DNA of 64,000 bases from Kribbella rubisoli. GTDB taxonomy: Bacteria > Actinomycetota > Actinomycetes > Propionibacteriales > Kribbellaceae. The stretch lies in assembly GCF_004217145.1 (NCBI RefSeq), contig NZ_SHKR01000013.1, positions 434,001-498,000 of the forward strand, in the 5' to 3' direction. Positions 15,174 through 23,369 of the stretch are shown piece after piece. Under the pieces are notes generated by a model. It saw only the letters and a list, made by a program, of their open reading frames with translations, ran no database searches and was not told the DNA's origin. Positions within the stretch are counted from its first letter, which is position 1. The number at the start of each line of letters is the position of its first letter. The position numbers and the translations under genes were made by a program.

Positions 15174-17525
15174 TTATGCGGCGTACTGGTGCGCCTGTAC
15201 CTCGGCCGGCTCCAGGGCCAGCTCCAGCACCTCGCGGACGTCGCTCACCGGGTGAACGGTCAGCTCGCCGAGCACGGACGCAGGCACGTCCTCCAGGTCC
15301 GGCTCGTTCCGCTTCGGGATCAGGATCGTGGTCAGCCCGGCCCGGTGGGCGGCGAGCAGCTTCTGCTTCACCCCACCGATCGGGAGCACCCGTCCGGTCA
15401 GCGACACCTCACCGGTCATCGCGACCTCCGAACGGACCGGCCGTCCGGACAGCAGCGACGCCAGCGCCGTCGTCATCGTCACACCCGCCGACGGTCCGTC
15501 CTTCGGGACAGCACCGGCCGGCACGTGGATGTGAGTGTTGCGCTCGGCCAGGTCGCTTACCGGCAGCCCCAGCTCCGCACCGTGCGAGCGCAGGTACGAC
15601 AGGGCGATCTGCGCCGACTCCTTCATCACGTCACCGAGCTGTCCGGTCAGCGTGACTCCGGTCGGGCCGGTCTCCTTGTCGGCCAGCGACGCCTCGATGA
15701 AGAGCACGTCACCACCCGCACCGGTTACTGCCAGTCCGGTCGCCACACCCGGAAGCGCCGTACGCTCGGCCGACTCCGGAGTGAACTTCGGCGAACCCAG
15801 GTACTCCTTCAGGTTGTCGCCGCCGATGGTCAGCGCGCCGAGCTCCTCGCCCAGGGCCAGCTTCGCCGTCACCTTCCGCAGTACGCGGGAGATCGACCGC
15901 TCCAGCTGCCGTACGCCGGCCTCCCGGGTGTACTCACCCGCGAGCACCCGCAGGGCCGAGTCCTCGATGGACACCTCGTCCGCCGTCAGGCCCGCCCGCT
16001 CCAGCTGACGCGGGAGCAGGTGGTCACGGGCGATGATGACCTTCTCGTCCTCGGTGTACCCGTCCAGCTGCACCAGTTCCATCCGGTCCAGCAGCGGCGC
16101 CGGGATGGAGTCCAGCACGTTCGCCGTGGCCAGGAAGACCACGTCGGACAGGTCCAGCTCGACCTCCAGGTAGTGGTCCCGGAAGGTGTGGTTCTGCGCC
16201 GGGTCCAGGACCTCCAGCAGGGCCGCGGTCGGGTCACCCCGGTAGTCCGCACCCACCTTGTCGATCTCGTCCAGCAGCACGACGGGGTTCATCGAACCCG
16301 CCTCGGTGATGGCCCGGACGATCCGGCCCGGCAGCGCACCGACGTACGTACGCCGGTGACCGCGGATCTCGGCCTCGTCCCGCACACCACCCAGAGCGAC
16401 CCGGACGAACTTCCGTCCCATCGCACGCGCGACGGACTCACCCAGCGAGGTCTTACCCACACCAGGAGGACCGACCAGGGCCAGTACGGCGCCACTGCGG
16501 CGTCCGCCGACCACTCCGAGACCACGGTCCGCGCGGCGACGCCGTACGGCCAGGTACTCGGTGATGCGCTGCTTCACGTCATCCAGACCGGCGTGGTCCG
16601 CGTCCAGCACGGCCCGCGCCTCGCGGATGTCGTAGCTGTCCTCGGTCCGCTCGTTCCACGGCAGCTCCAGAACCGTGTCCAGCCAGGTCCGGATCCAGCC
16701 GACCTCGGGAGACTGCTCGGCGGTCCGCTCGAGCTTGTCAACCTCGGAGAGCGCGGCCTTGCGGACGTGCTCCGGCAGGTCGGCGGCCTCGACGCGGGCC
16801 CGGTAGTCCTCTTCCTCGGACTCGGCCTTACCGTCCAGCTCGGCCAGTTCCTTGCGGATCGCGGCCATCTGCTGGCGCAGCAGGAACTCCCGCTGCTGCT
16901 TCTCCATACCCTCCTGGACGTCCTTCTGGATCGTCTCGGAGACCTCGAGCTCGGCGAGGTGGTCCTTCACCCAGCCGATCAGCTTCTCCAGCCGCTCGGA
17001 CACGTTCGCGTTCTCGACCAGCCAGGACTTCTGCTCGTTGTTGAGGTACGACGCGTAGCCGGCCAGGTCTGACAGCTCGGAGGGGTCGTCAACCTGCTTG
17101 ATGGAGTCGATGACCTGGTACGCGCCGCGACGCTGCAGCACGGAGGTCGTCAGAGTCTTGTACTCTCGGGCCAGCTCGACGGAGCGGTCGTCGGTGATCT
17201 CGTGCATCACCGTCGCGCCCACCCAGAGCGCCGCACCCGGTCCGGTCGTCCCGGCGCCGATGCGGACCCGCTGGGTCCCGCGGATCACGGCCGCCTGGGC
17301 ACCGCCCGGCAGCCGGCCGATCTGCTCGATCTCACCGAGCGTTCCGGCCTTGGCATATTTACCGTCCAGCCGCGGCACCAGGAGCACCTGGTCCTGACCC
17401 GCGGCCTGCGCGGCGTCGATGGCCGCCCGGGCCTCGCTGTCGGCGAGTCGGACCGGCACGACCATTCCCGGCAGGACCACGACGTCGTCCAGCGGCAGTA
17501 CCGGAAGATTCAACGTATCGGTCAC
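15174..17525 (-). CDS. lon: ATP-dependent protease Lon
   Basis: A 783-residue LonA. The N-terminal substrate-binding domain starts at 'LPVLPLDDVVVLPGMVVPV', the AAA+ module has Walker A 'GPPGVGKT' and Walker B 'VVLLDEIDKV', and the C-terminal protease has 'PKDGPSAGV' (catalytic Ser) and 'GGVKQK' (catalytic Lys). It degrades misfolded and regulatory proteins in the cytoplasm. The start is GTG 17525 with AAGGG upstream. A HAIR-like palindrome in front suggests control by HspR. In the corresponding mycobacterial block a WhiB-type gene lies here, so lon has an unusual position. Confidence 0.95.
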   Translation of the reverse strand: MTDTLNLPVLPLDDVVVLPGMVVPVRLADSEARAAIDAAQAAGQDQVLLVPRLDGKYAKAGTLGEIEQIGRLPGGAQAAVIRGTQRVRIGAGTTGPGAALWVGATVMHEITDDRSVELAREYKTLTTSVLQRRGAYQVIDSIKQVDDPSELSDLAGYASYLNNEQKSWLVENANVSERLEKLIGWVKDHLAELEVSETIQKDVQEGMEKQQREFLLRQQMAAIRKELAELDGKAESEEEDYRARVEAADLPEHVRKAALSEVDKLERTAEQSPEVGWIRTWLDTVLELPWNERTEDSYDIREARAVLDADHAGLDDVKQRITEYLAVRRRRADRGLGVVGGRRSGAVLALVGPPGVGKTSLGESVARAMGRKFVRVALGGVRDEAEIRGHRRTYVGALPGRIVRAITEAGSMNPVVLLDEIDKVGADYRGDPTAALLEVLDPAQNHTFRDHYLEVELDLSDVVFLATANVLDSIPAPLLDRMELVQLDGYTEDEKVIIARDHLLPRQLERAGLTADEVSIEDSALRVLAGEYTREAGVRQLERSISRVLRKVTAKLALGEELGALTIGGDNLKEYLGSPKFTPESAERTALPGVATGLAVTGAGGDVLFIEASLADKETGPTGVTLTGQLGDVMKESAQIALSYLRSHGAELGLPVSDLAERNTHIHVPAGAVPKDGPSAGVTMTTALASLLSGRPVRSEVAMTGEVSLTGRVLPIGGVKQKLLAAHRAGLTTILIPKRNEPDLEDVPASVLGELTVHPVSDVREVLELALEPAEVQAHQYAA

Positions 17526-17545
17526 GCTGTCACACCCTTTTCCAA

Positions 17546-17566
17546 GTTGAGTCTGACAGGCTCAAC
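17546..17566. promoter_or_regulatory. HAIR-like operator (HspR site) upstream of lon
   Basis: GTTGAG and CTCAAC arms lie 9 bp apart; read as heptamers this is GTTGAGT-N7-GCTCAAC, close to the HspR consensus CTTGAGT-N7-ACTCAAG with identical spacing. It lies 21 bp upstream of the lon start codon. HspR control of lon is known in Streptomyces; here it is inferred. Confidence 0.6.
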
Positions 17567-17614
17567 CACAGGTGTAAGCAGGTAATTCCCGACGTTCGCT
17601 GAGGGTGAAACGGG

Positions 17615-18736
17615 TCACGCAGTCAGCAGGTCGCCGATCTGGCGTAGACCGGTCAGGTCGTGTACGTCGTCTGCCAGGGCGGGCACCTCGACGGTCCGGA
17701 TGGCGCGGTGGCCGCGGCGGAAGCGGTCGGCGCGGCGGTGGTCGCCCACGACCTGTTGCATCTTGTCCGCGTGCAACCGCAGTACTGCGGCCGTCAACGG
17801 CGACTTGTCCGCTTCCTCGAGCTTCTCGGCTGCAGCTAGTGACCGCTCCGCCGACAATTCCGTGGCCTGCGAGTTCGTCACCCGGTTCAGCACGACGCCG
17901 GCCAGCGGCATTCCCTCGGCGCGCAACCGCTCGGCGAAGTACGACGCCTCGCGCAACGCGTCGTTCTGCGGGGCGGCCACCACGAGGAACGAGGTGTGCG
18001 GCTCCCGCAGCAACGCGACCGTCTGCTCGGCCCGCTGCCGGAACCCGCCGAACAACGTGTCGAACGCAGCGACAAACGTTTGTACGTCGGTCAGCACCTG
18101 CGCGCCGAGGACCTTGTTGAGCACCGACATCGCCATGCTCACCCCGGCCGACATCAGCTTGAACGGCCCGCGCGCCGGCGCCAGCAGCAACCGGAGGAAG
18201 CGCCCCTCGAGCAACGAAGCCAGCCGCTCGGGAGCGTCCAGGAAGTCCAGCGCGGACCGCGACGGCGGGGTGTCGACGATGATCAGATCCCAGTCGCCGT
18301 TCTGCTCGGCCTGCTTGTGCAGCTGGCCCAGCTTCTCCATCGCCATGTACTCCTGCGTGCCCGCGAACGACGAGGAAAGCGCCTGGTAGAAGGGATTCGC
18401 GAGGATCTGCTCGGCCTTGTCCGGCGTCGCGTGCTGCAGTACGACGTCGTCGAACGTCCGCTTCATGTCGAGCATCATCGCGTCCAGCCGCCCGCCGTTC
18501 GCGGCCTTCACCCCGGCCACCGCGCGCGGGGTGTTGTCCAGCTCGGTCAGCCCGAGCGACTGCGCCAGCCGCCGCGCCGGGTCGATCGTCAGTACGACGA
18601 CCTTCCGCCCGCGCTCCGCCGCGCGTAGTCCCAGCGCCGCAGCCGTGGTGGTCTTGCCGACCCCGCCCGCACCGCACGTGACGATGATCCGCGTTCCCGC
18701 ATCGTCGATGAGCGCATCCAGATCGAGCTCCGTCAT
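17615..18736 (-). CDS. ArsA/GET3-family ATPase, subunit lacking the signature lysine
   Basis: A 373-residue SIMIBI-class ATPase of the ArsA/GET3 family. Walker A 'CGAGGVGKTTT' begins near residue 21 and has Ala where the family signature lysine normally stands (KGGVGKT). 'VLTIDPARRLAQSLG' (switch I) and 'IIVDTPPSRSAL' (switch II) follow. No arsenical-binding cysteines are evident, so arsenite transport is unlikely. It resembles Rv3680 of mycobacteria by sequence and by its place beside a second ArsA-like gene. The partner at 18806-19759 keeps the lysine, suggesting an asymmetric heterodimer. Confidence 0.88.
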   Translation of the reverse strand: MTELDLDALIDDAGTRIIVTCGAGGVGKTTTAAALGLRAAERGRKVVVLTIDPARRLAQSLGLTELDNTPRAVAGVKAANGGRLDAMMLDMKRTFDDVVLQHATPDKAEQILANPFYQALSSSFAGTQEYMAMEKLGQLHKQAEQNGDWDLIIVDTPPSRSALDFLDAPERLASLLEGRFLRLLLAPARGPFKLMSAGVSMAMSVLNKVLGAQVLTDVQTFVAAFDTLFGGFRQRAEQTVALLREPHTSFLVVAAPQNDALREASYFAERLRAEGMPLAGVVLNRVTNSQATELSAERSLAAAEKLEEADKSPLTAAVLRLHADKMQQVVGDHRRADRFRRGHRAIRTVEVPALADDVHDLTGLRQIGDLLTA

Positions 18737-18805
18737 CCGCGTCCTCGCTTCGCTGCGGGCGCGGACGACGGATTCGTGCTCTGCTTGTTGATGAGTTCGC
18801 TTCGC

Positions 18806-19759
18806 TCACTCATGGCGCAACTCCTCGGCCAGGTCGAACAGGGTGCCGTGGTCGATACCCTCGGGCTGCAGCTCCAGCTCGACAACTTTCTTGCCTAGGG
18901 CATCTATCCGGTCGCGGTTCTCGCGTTCGAGCCCGACCCGGATGGCGTGGTCGTGCGCCTCGGTCGCGAGCGTCTCGACCAGGTCGGCGCCGATCGTGAT
19001 CCCGGCCGCCTTGAGGCCTCTGGTCAACTCGGCGGTGGGCAGTTTCTCCTTCACCGCAAGGGCAAGCGCGTCATCGTCGAGCGGGCTGTTGCGGACCATG
19101 TTGACCACGATCGAGCCGATCCGCAGATCGATCTTCTCCAGCTGTTCGACCGCGTCCAGTGTCTCCTGGACCGGCATCTCCTCGAGCAGCGTGACCAGGT
19201 GGACGCGGGTGACGTCCGAGCGCAGCATGCCCATGATCGCGTCCGCCTGGTTGCGGATCGGCCCGACCTTGGCCAGCCCGGCGACCTCGTGGTTCACGTT
19301 CAGGAAGCGTCCGATCCGCCCGGTCGGCGGGGCGTCCAGCACCACGGCGTCGTACGCGAGCCGGCCGTGCGCCTTCCGCCGGGTCGCCTCGTAGACCTTG
19401 CCGGTGAGCAGTACGTCGCGGAGTCCGGGGGCGATGGTGGTGACGAAGTCGATCGCGCCGACCTTCTCCAGCGCTTTCCCGGCGCGGCCGAGGTGGTAGT
19501 ACATGTCGAGGTACTCGAGCAGCGCAGCCTCGGCGTCCACGGCCAGCGCGAACACCTCACCGCCGCCGGGGCCTTGCGCGATGCGGCGTTCGACGTACGG
19601 CAGGGGAGGTACGTCGAAGAGCTGGGCGAGTCCTTGGCGGCCCTCGACCTCGCAGAGCAGGACCCGCTGACCTTCGTCGGCCAGCGAAAGAGCCATCGCG
19701 GCCGCAACAGTCGTCTTCCCGGTCCCCCCTTTACCGGTGACCACGTGCAGTCGCGCCAT
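18806..19759 (-). CDS. ArsA/GET3-family ATPase, subunit with signature lysine
   Basis: A 317-residue ATPase starting 'MARLHVVTGKGGTGKTT', a complete deviant Walker A with signature Lys. 'CEVEGRQGLAQLF' and 'VVLDAPPTGRIGRFL' correspond to switch I and switch II. It is the likely partner of the downstream subunit; the pair corresponds to Rv3679/Rv3680. ATG 19759 was chosen because upstream codons have no homology. A spacer of 69 bp between the two genes holds two copies of TCGCTTCGCT. It is divergent from the DUF4177 gene. Confidence 0.88.
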   Translation of the reverse strand: MARLHVVTGKGGTGKTTVAAAMALSLADEGQRVLLCEVEGRQGLAQLFDVPPLPYVERRIAQGPGGGEVFALAVDAEAALLEYLDMYYHLGRAGKALEKVGAIDFVTTIAPGLRDVLLTGKVYEATRRKAHGRLAYDAVVLDAPPTGRIGRFLNVNHEVAGLAKVGPIRNQADAIMGMLRSDVTRVHLVTLLEEMPVQETLDAVEQLEKIDLRIGSIVVNMVRNSPLDDDALALAVKEKLPTAELTRGLKAAGITIGADLVETLATEAHDHAIRVGLERENRDRIDALGKKVVELELQPEGIDHGTLFDLAEELRHE

Positions 19760-19830
19760 AGGTCCCAGGGTAGGACGTGTGCCAGGACACATCGTTCCTG
19801 ACCGGGGCGGTGGGGCGGGGAAGGTATCAG

Positions 19831-19836
19831 TAGAGT
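19831..19836 (+). promoter_or_regulatory. -10 element of the DUF4177 operon (leaderless)
   Basis: TAGAGT, 7 nt, then ATG 19844. Confidence 0.65.
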
Positions 19837-19843
19837 CCCCTGC

Positions 19844-20005
19844 ATGAAGAAGTTCGAGTACTTCACCGCGCCGCTGCTGGTCCACTCGACCAAGGAGATC
19901 CTGGACAACTTCGGCCAGGACGGCTGGGAGCTGGTCCAGGTCGTTCCGGGGATGAACCCGGAGAACCTGGTCGCCTACTTCAAGCGGGAGATCGAGGACA
20001 AATGA
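19844..20005 (+). CDS. DUF4177 small protein
   Basis: A 53-residue protein, 'MKKFEYFTAPLLVHSTKEIL' then 'FGQDGWELVQVV', which is the DUF4177 pattern: a beta strand, a helix and the GWELVxV strand. No function is known. Its stop overlaps the start of the RidA gene (ATGA), so they are coupled. The same small gene accompanies RidA in the mycobacterial version of this block. Confidence 0.88.
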   Translation: MKKFEYFTAPLLVHSTKEILDNFGQDGWELVQVVPGMNPENLVAYFKREIEDK

Positions 20006-20463
20006 GCCACCCCGAGGAGAAGCTCGCCGAGCTCGGCCTGAAGCTGCCCGACGTGGCCAAGCCGGTCGCGGCGTACGTCCCGGCGGTCCGGACCGGTGAC
20101 CTCGTCTACACGTCCGGTCAGCTGCCGCTGCGCGAGGGCACGCTGATCGCCACCGGCAAGGTCGGCGGCGAGGTCAGCGCCGCGGTCGCCAGCGAGTGCG
20201 CCCAGCAGTGCGCGCTGAACGCGCTGGCCGCGGTCAAGGCCGAGATCGGCGACCTGGCGAACGTGAAGCGCATCGTCAAGGCGGTCGCGTTCATCGCGTC
20301 CACGCCGGACTTCACCGGTCAGCCGCAGGTCGCCAACGGCGCCTCCGAGCTGTTCGGCCAGGTCTTCGGCGAGGCGGGGCAGCACGCCCGCAGCGCGGTC
20401 GGCGTACCGGTCCTGCCGCTGGACGCTCCGGTCGAGGTCGAACTCATCGTCGAGGTCGGCTGA
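20002..20463 (+). CDS. RidA family protein
   Basis: A 153-residue member of the YjgF/YER057c/UK114 family. 'AAYVPAVRTGDLVYTSGQLP' at the N-terminus, 'NALAAVKAEIGDLANVKRIV' and 'DFTGQPQVANGASELF' are family segments. Classical RidA has an Arg in the C-terminal 'R-(x)-A' segment that binds the keto acid; 'ARSAVGV' here keeps Arg. It may hydrolyse reactive enamines or imines, but actinobacterial members of this branch are not tested. It lies in an operon with DUF4177 and Nudix. Confidence 0.88.
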   Translation: MSHPEEKLAELGLKLPDVAKPVAAYVPAVRTGDLVYTSGQLPLREGTLIATGKVGGEVSAAVASECAQQCALNALAAVKAEIGDLANVKRIVKAVAFIASTPDFTGQPQVANGASELFGQVFGEAGQHARSAVGVPVLPLDAPVEVELIVEVG

Positions 20464-20470
20464 CCCGATC

Positions 20471-21316
20471 GTGCGGGACCTGAAGTCCGAACTGATGACC
20501 GGCCGGATGGCCGAGACAGCCCTCGAGCACGTCCGGACTGGCCGTACGCCGGTCGAGGCGCGACCGGCGTCGACGGTCATCCTGCTCCGCAGCACCCTCG
20601 TCGACGCACCGGCAGCCGGCGGCCTCGAGGTGTACTTGCTGCGGCGGCAGCGGACGATGGCGTTCGCGGCCGGCATGACTGTGTTTCCCGGTGGGCGGGT
20701 CGACCCGGCTGACTCGGCGATTGCCGACTCGTGGTCCGGTCCGCCGCCGGGTGAGTTCGCCGACCGGCTCGGCTGCTCGGCCGAGCTGGCTGCTGCCTAC
20801 GTGGCCGCCGCGGTGCGGGAGACCTTCGAGGAGTCCGGTGTGCTCCTCGCCGGCCCGTCCACGGAGACGGTGGTCGGCGACACGACCGGTGCCGACTGGG
20901 AGGCCGACCGGGTCGCCCTCGAAGCAGGCGAGCTCAGGTTCGCCGACTTCCTGCACCGGCGCGGGCTCCTGCTCCGTGCGGATCTGCTCCGCGCGTGGGC
21001 GCACTGGATCACGCCGGAGTTCGAGCCCAAGCGGTACGACACCGCCTTCTTCGTCGCCGCGCTCCCAGCCGGTCAGCTGACCCGGGACGTGACGAGCGAG
21101 TCCGATCAGGTCGCGTGGGTCAGGCCGGGAGACGCGGTGGCCGCGGTCGATGCGGGCGAGACGCTCATGCTGCCCCCGACGTACCTGTGCTGCCGCGACC
21201 TCACGCAGTACGACGACGTCGCCGAGGTACTGGCCGGTGCGGGCGACCGCAAGATCCGGACGATCATGCCGACCGTGCGGATCGACGGCGACCAGGCTTA
21301 TCTGGAGACGACATGA
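20471..21316 (+). CDS. Nudix hydrolase (NUDT19-like)
   Basis: A 281-residue Nudix protein. 'MAFAAGMTVFPGGRVD' opens the Nudix fold, and after an insertion of some 35 residues the helix 'VRETFEESGVLL' completes the box (RExxEExG). Such an inserted box is typical of NUDT19/RP2-like hydrolases that act on acyl-CoAs. GTG 20471 was chosen, 7 nt after the RidA stop. Its stop overlaps the next start (ATGA), giving the operon DUF4177-RidA-Nudix-MBL. Confidence 0.85.
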   Translation: MRDLKSELMTGRMAETALEHVRTGRTPVEARPASTVILLRSTLVDAPAAGGLEVYLLRRQRTMAFAAGMTVFPGGRVDPADSAIADSWSGPPPGEFADRLGCSAELAAAYVAAAVRETFEESGVLLAGPSTETVVGDTTGADWEADRVALEAGELRFADFLHRRGLLLRADLLRAWAHWITPEFEPKRYDTAFFVAALPAGQLTRDVTSESDQVAWVRPGDAVAAVDAGETLMLPPTYLCCRDLTQYDDVAEVLAGAGDRKIRTIMPTVRIDGDQAYLETT

Positions 21317-22074
21317 CCGAGTACGCGACTCTCGTACGGGCGGACAATCCCGGCCCGATGACGCTGGACGGGACCAACACCTGGATCCTGAAGGCGCCGG
21401 AGGGGGAGCGGTCGGTCGTGGTCGACCCCGGCCCGATGCTCGAAGAGCACCTCACCGCGGTCCTCGAGGCGGCCGGCCAGGTGGCCGTCGTACTGCTGAC
21501 GCACAAACACCCGGACCACTCCGAGGGCGCCGCCTGGTTCGCCAACCAGGCCGGCTGCGGGGTGCGGGCTGTGGATCCCGCCTTCCGGATCCCGACCGAT
21601 CACGCCCACGGGCTGTCCGAAGGCGACGTGATCACCGCCGACGGCCTGCGGATCGAGGTCCTGCCGACGCCCGGCCACACGCTCGACTCGGTCTGCTTCT
21701 GGCTGCCGCAGGACGGCTCGCTGCTGACCGGCGACACGGTCCTCGGCCGCGGTACGTCGGTCGTCGCGCACCCGGATGGTGCCCTGGGCCCCTATCTCGA
21801 CTCCTTGAACAGCCTCCGCGCCTTCGCCAACTCATCGGCCGGCGTAGCGCGCCTGCTGCCCGGCCACGGGCCCGTCATCGACGACCCCGCCGCCGTACTC
21901 ACCTACTACCTCGATCACCGCGAGGAACGCCTGAACCAGGTCCGCGCGGCCGTCGCCGAGGGGCACACCACGCCCGAGGCGATCGTCGAACACGTCTACG
22001 CCGACGTCGACAAGACCCTCTGGCCCGCCGCCGAACGCTCGGTGCGGGCCCAGCTGGACTACCTGAACGGATAA
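21313..22074 (+). CDS. MBL-fold hydrolase (LACTB2-like)
   Basis: A 253-residue metallo-beta-lactamase-fold protein. 'LLTHKHPDHSEG' is the HxHxDH metal site, 'TPGHTLDSVCF' and 'LTGDTVLG' supply further ligands, and 'LLPGHGPVI' holds the last His. A C-terminal winged-helix segment (about 205-253, 'RLNQVRAAVAEGHTTPEAIV') is typical of LACTB2 and related endoribonucleases or thioesterases. It corresponds by position to Rv3677c. ATG overlaps the upstream stop. Confidence 0.9.
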   Translation: MTEYATLVRADNPGPMTLDGTNTWILKAPEGERSVVVDPGPMLEEHLTAVLEAAGQVAVVLLTHKHPDHSEGAAWFANQAGCGVRAVDPAFRIPTDHAHGLSEGDVITADGLRIEVLPTPGHTLDSVCFWLPQDGSLLTGDTVLGRGTSVVAHPDGALGPYLDSLNSLRAFANSSAGVARLLPGHGPVIDDPAAVLTYYLDHREERLNQVRAAVAEGHTTPEAIVEHVYADVDKTLWPAAERSVRAQLDYLNG

Positions 22075-22082
22075 CCCCTCCA

Positions 22083-22106
22083 GTTGCCCGTTCTCCCCTC
22101 GTCACA
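22083..22106 (+). repeat. Left flanking repeat of the AbiEi/DUF559 gene
   Basis: GTTGCC-C-GTTCTCCCCTC-G-TCACA, which matches 22 of 24 bases at 23240-23263 on the other side of the gene. It lies 9 nt after the MBL stop codon. Confidence 0.6.
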
Positions 22107-22209
22107 CCGACAGAGAAGGGACACTTCGGTGGGAGATCCCGCCAAATGGTTGTCCACAGATGTGGTGAGAGGGGGCCACGGAGGGTAGTGGGGCGGGGAT
22201 GCTGGACGG

Positions 22210-23157
22210 GTGAACCTGAAGCTCAGACTGATCGCCGAACGTCAGGGTGGGGTGTTCAGCCGCACGCAGGCTCTCGAATGCGGTTACACCCCGCGGCAGA
22301 TCGTCCTGCGCCTGGGCAACGGCAGGTGGGAGCAGCTCAGGCGTGGTCAGTACGCCGAGACGCTCGACGTCACCGGACTGCCGGCGTGGGAGCAGCAGCG
22401 GACCGGGCATGTCCGAGCCATCCATGCAGTGATGAACTCCCTCCGACAAGGCAGTGTGGTCGTCAGCCACCAGTCCGCGCTCGCCCTTCATGGACTGCCG
22501 CTCTGGGGTCTCGACCTGACCCGGGTGCACATCACGCGCGTGGATGGTCGTGCCGGCGGTCTCATCGCGGGCGTGCAGCACCACCTCGGTCGCCTCGAGC
22601 CACCCGATCTGACCCAGGTAGACGATCGGCCGTCCACGACCGTACCTCGTGCTCTCGTCGAGGCTGCTTGTACGACGTCGTTCGAGGCGGCCGTCGTCAG
22701 CGCGGACGTCGTACTGCGCGAAGGCCTCGTCGAGGCAGACGAGTTGCAGCGCCTGTTGTCCGTGATCGAGTTCTGGCCGGGTAGCCCCATCGCGCGGGCA
22801 GCGTTGCAGTTCGCAGATCCGCTCTCCGAATCGGTCGGAGAATCGCGTTTGCGGGTACTGATGCATCAGGCCGGGCTGCCGGACCCGGTGCTCCAGGCCG
22901 AGTTGTTCGACTCCGACGGTTTGGTGGGGCGGGTCGACTTCTACTTCCCGCAGTACCGCACCGTGGTCGAGTTCGACGGGCTGCTCAAGTACAGCGGTGG
23001 GTCGTCCGCGGTGCTGGTCCGCGAGAAGCACCGTGAGGATCGGCTGCGCGCGCTCGGACTCGAGGTGGTGAGGTTCGTCTGGGCGGACTTCAACCGCCCG
23101 GCGTACGTCGGACTCACCATCCGCCAGGCATTCACCCGCGCCCACCCCGCCGCCTGA
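22210..23157 (+). CDS. AbiEi-like N-terminus with DUF559/VSR-type nuclease domain
   Basis: A 315-residue protein. The N-terminal 'LIAERQGGVFSRTQALECGY' then 'QIVLRLGNGRWEQLRRGQY' is the winged helix of AbiEi-type antitoxins. The C-terminal part 'VGRVDFYFPQYRTVVEFDG' then 'EKHREDRLRALGLEVVRFVW' resembles the PD-(D/E)xK fold of DUF559. No AbiEii toxin partner is adjacent, so it is an orphan. It interrupts the conserved MBL-crp neighbourhood and is flanked by imperfect 24-bp repeats. The start is GTG 22210 after a GATGCT hexamer. Such orphans are common in actinobacteria and their role is unclear. Confidence 0.78.
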   Translation: MNLKLRLIAERQGGVFSRTQALECGYTPRQIVLRLGNGRWEQLRRGQYAETLDVTGLPAWEQQRTGHVRAIHAVMNSLRQGSVVVSHQSALALHGLPLWGLDLTRVHITRVDGRAGGLIAGVQHHLGRLEPPDLTQVDDRPSTTVPRALVEAACTTSFEAAVVSADVVLREGLVEADELQRLLSVIEFWPGSPIARAALQFADPLSESVGESRLRVLMHQAGLPDPVLQAELFDSDGLVGRVDFYFPQYRTVVEFDGLLKYSGGSSAVLVREKHREDRLRALGLEVVRFVWADFNRPAYVGLTIRQAFTRAHPAA

Positions 23158-23181
23158 CCCCGCGCGCCGCCTGACCCCGCG
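23148..23181 (+). repeat. 17-bp tandem duplication across a stop codon
   Basis: CGCCGCCTGACCCCGCG is present twice without a gap (23148-23164 and 23165-23181). The first copy contains the stop codon of the AbiEi/DUF559 gene; a third partial copy follows. Confidence 0.85.
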
Positions 23182-23228
23182 CCAGCCTGACCCGGTCCTC
23201 CGCCGTGGCGTCGGTCCGCGCGATGGGT

Positions 23229-23310
23229 TATCCCCCCGTGTTGCCGGTTCTCCCCTCTTCACAAGAACCGACAACCGGCAACCCGACGGGATATCCCCTC
23301 GTGTTTCCGG
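23229..23310. repeat. Palindrome and direct repeat between convergent genes
   Basis: GTTGCCGGTT (23240-23249) and AACCGGCAAC (23273-23282) form a perfect 10-bp stem, extended after a 3-nt bulge by CCCGT/ACGGG. A 19-bp direct repeat (17 of 19 matches) lies at 23229-23247 and 23292-23310. The left arm is the right flanking copy of the repeat at 22083-22106. It may serve as a terminator or as the end of a small mobile unit. Confidence 0.65.
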
Positions 23311-23369
23311 GCTGGTACGCCGGGGGGCGGGGCGCCGGGTACGGCGACGTGCCGGGGTGCCGGGGGTGG

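Noticed and set aside
18745..18806. Two copies of TCGCTTCGCT between the ArsA genes as an operator
   Set aside because: Such words are frequent in actinobacterial genomes and often fall at gene ends; spacing of 52 bp gives no clear regulatory sense.
22150..22158. TTGTCCACA, a DnaA-box-like sequence
   Set aside because: It stands alone, with no dnaA, dnaN or box cluster nearby, so an origin is not supported.
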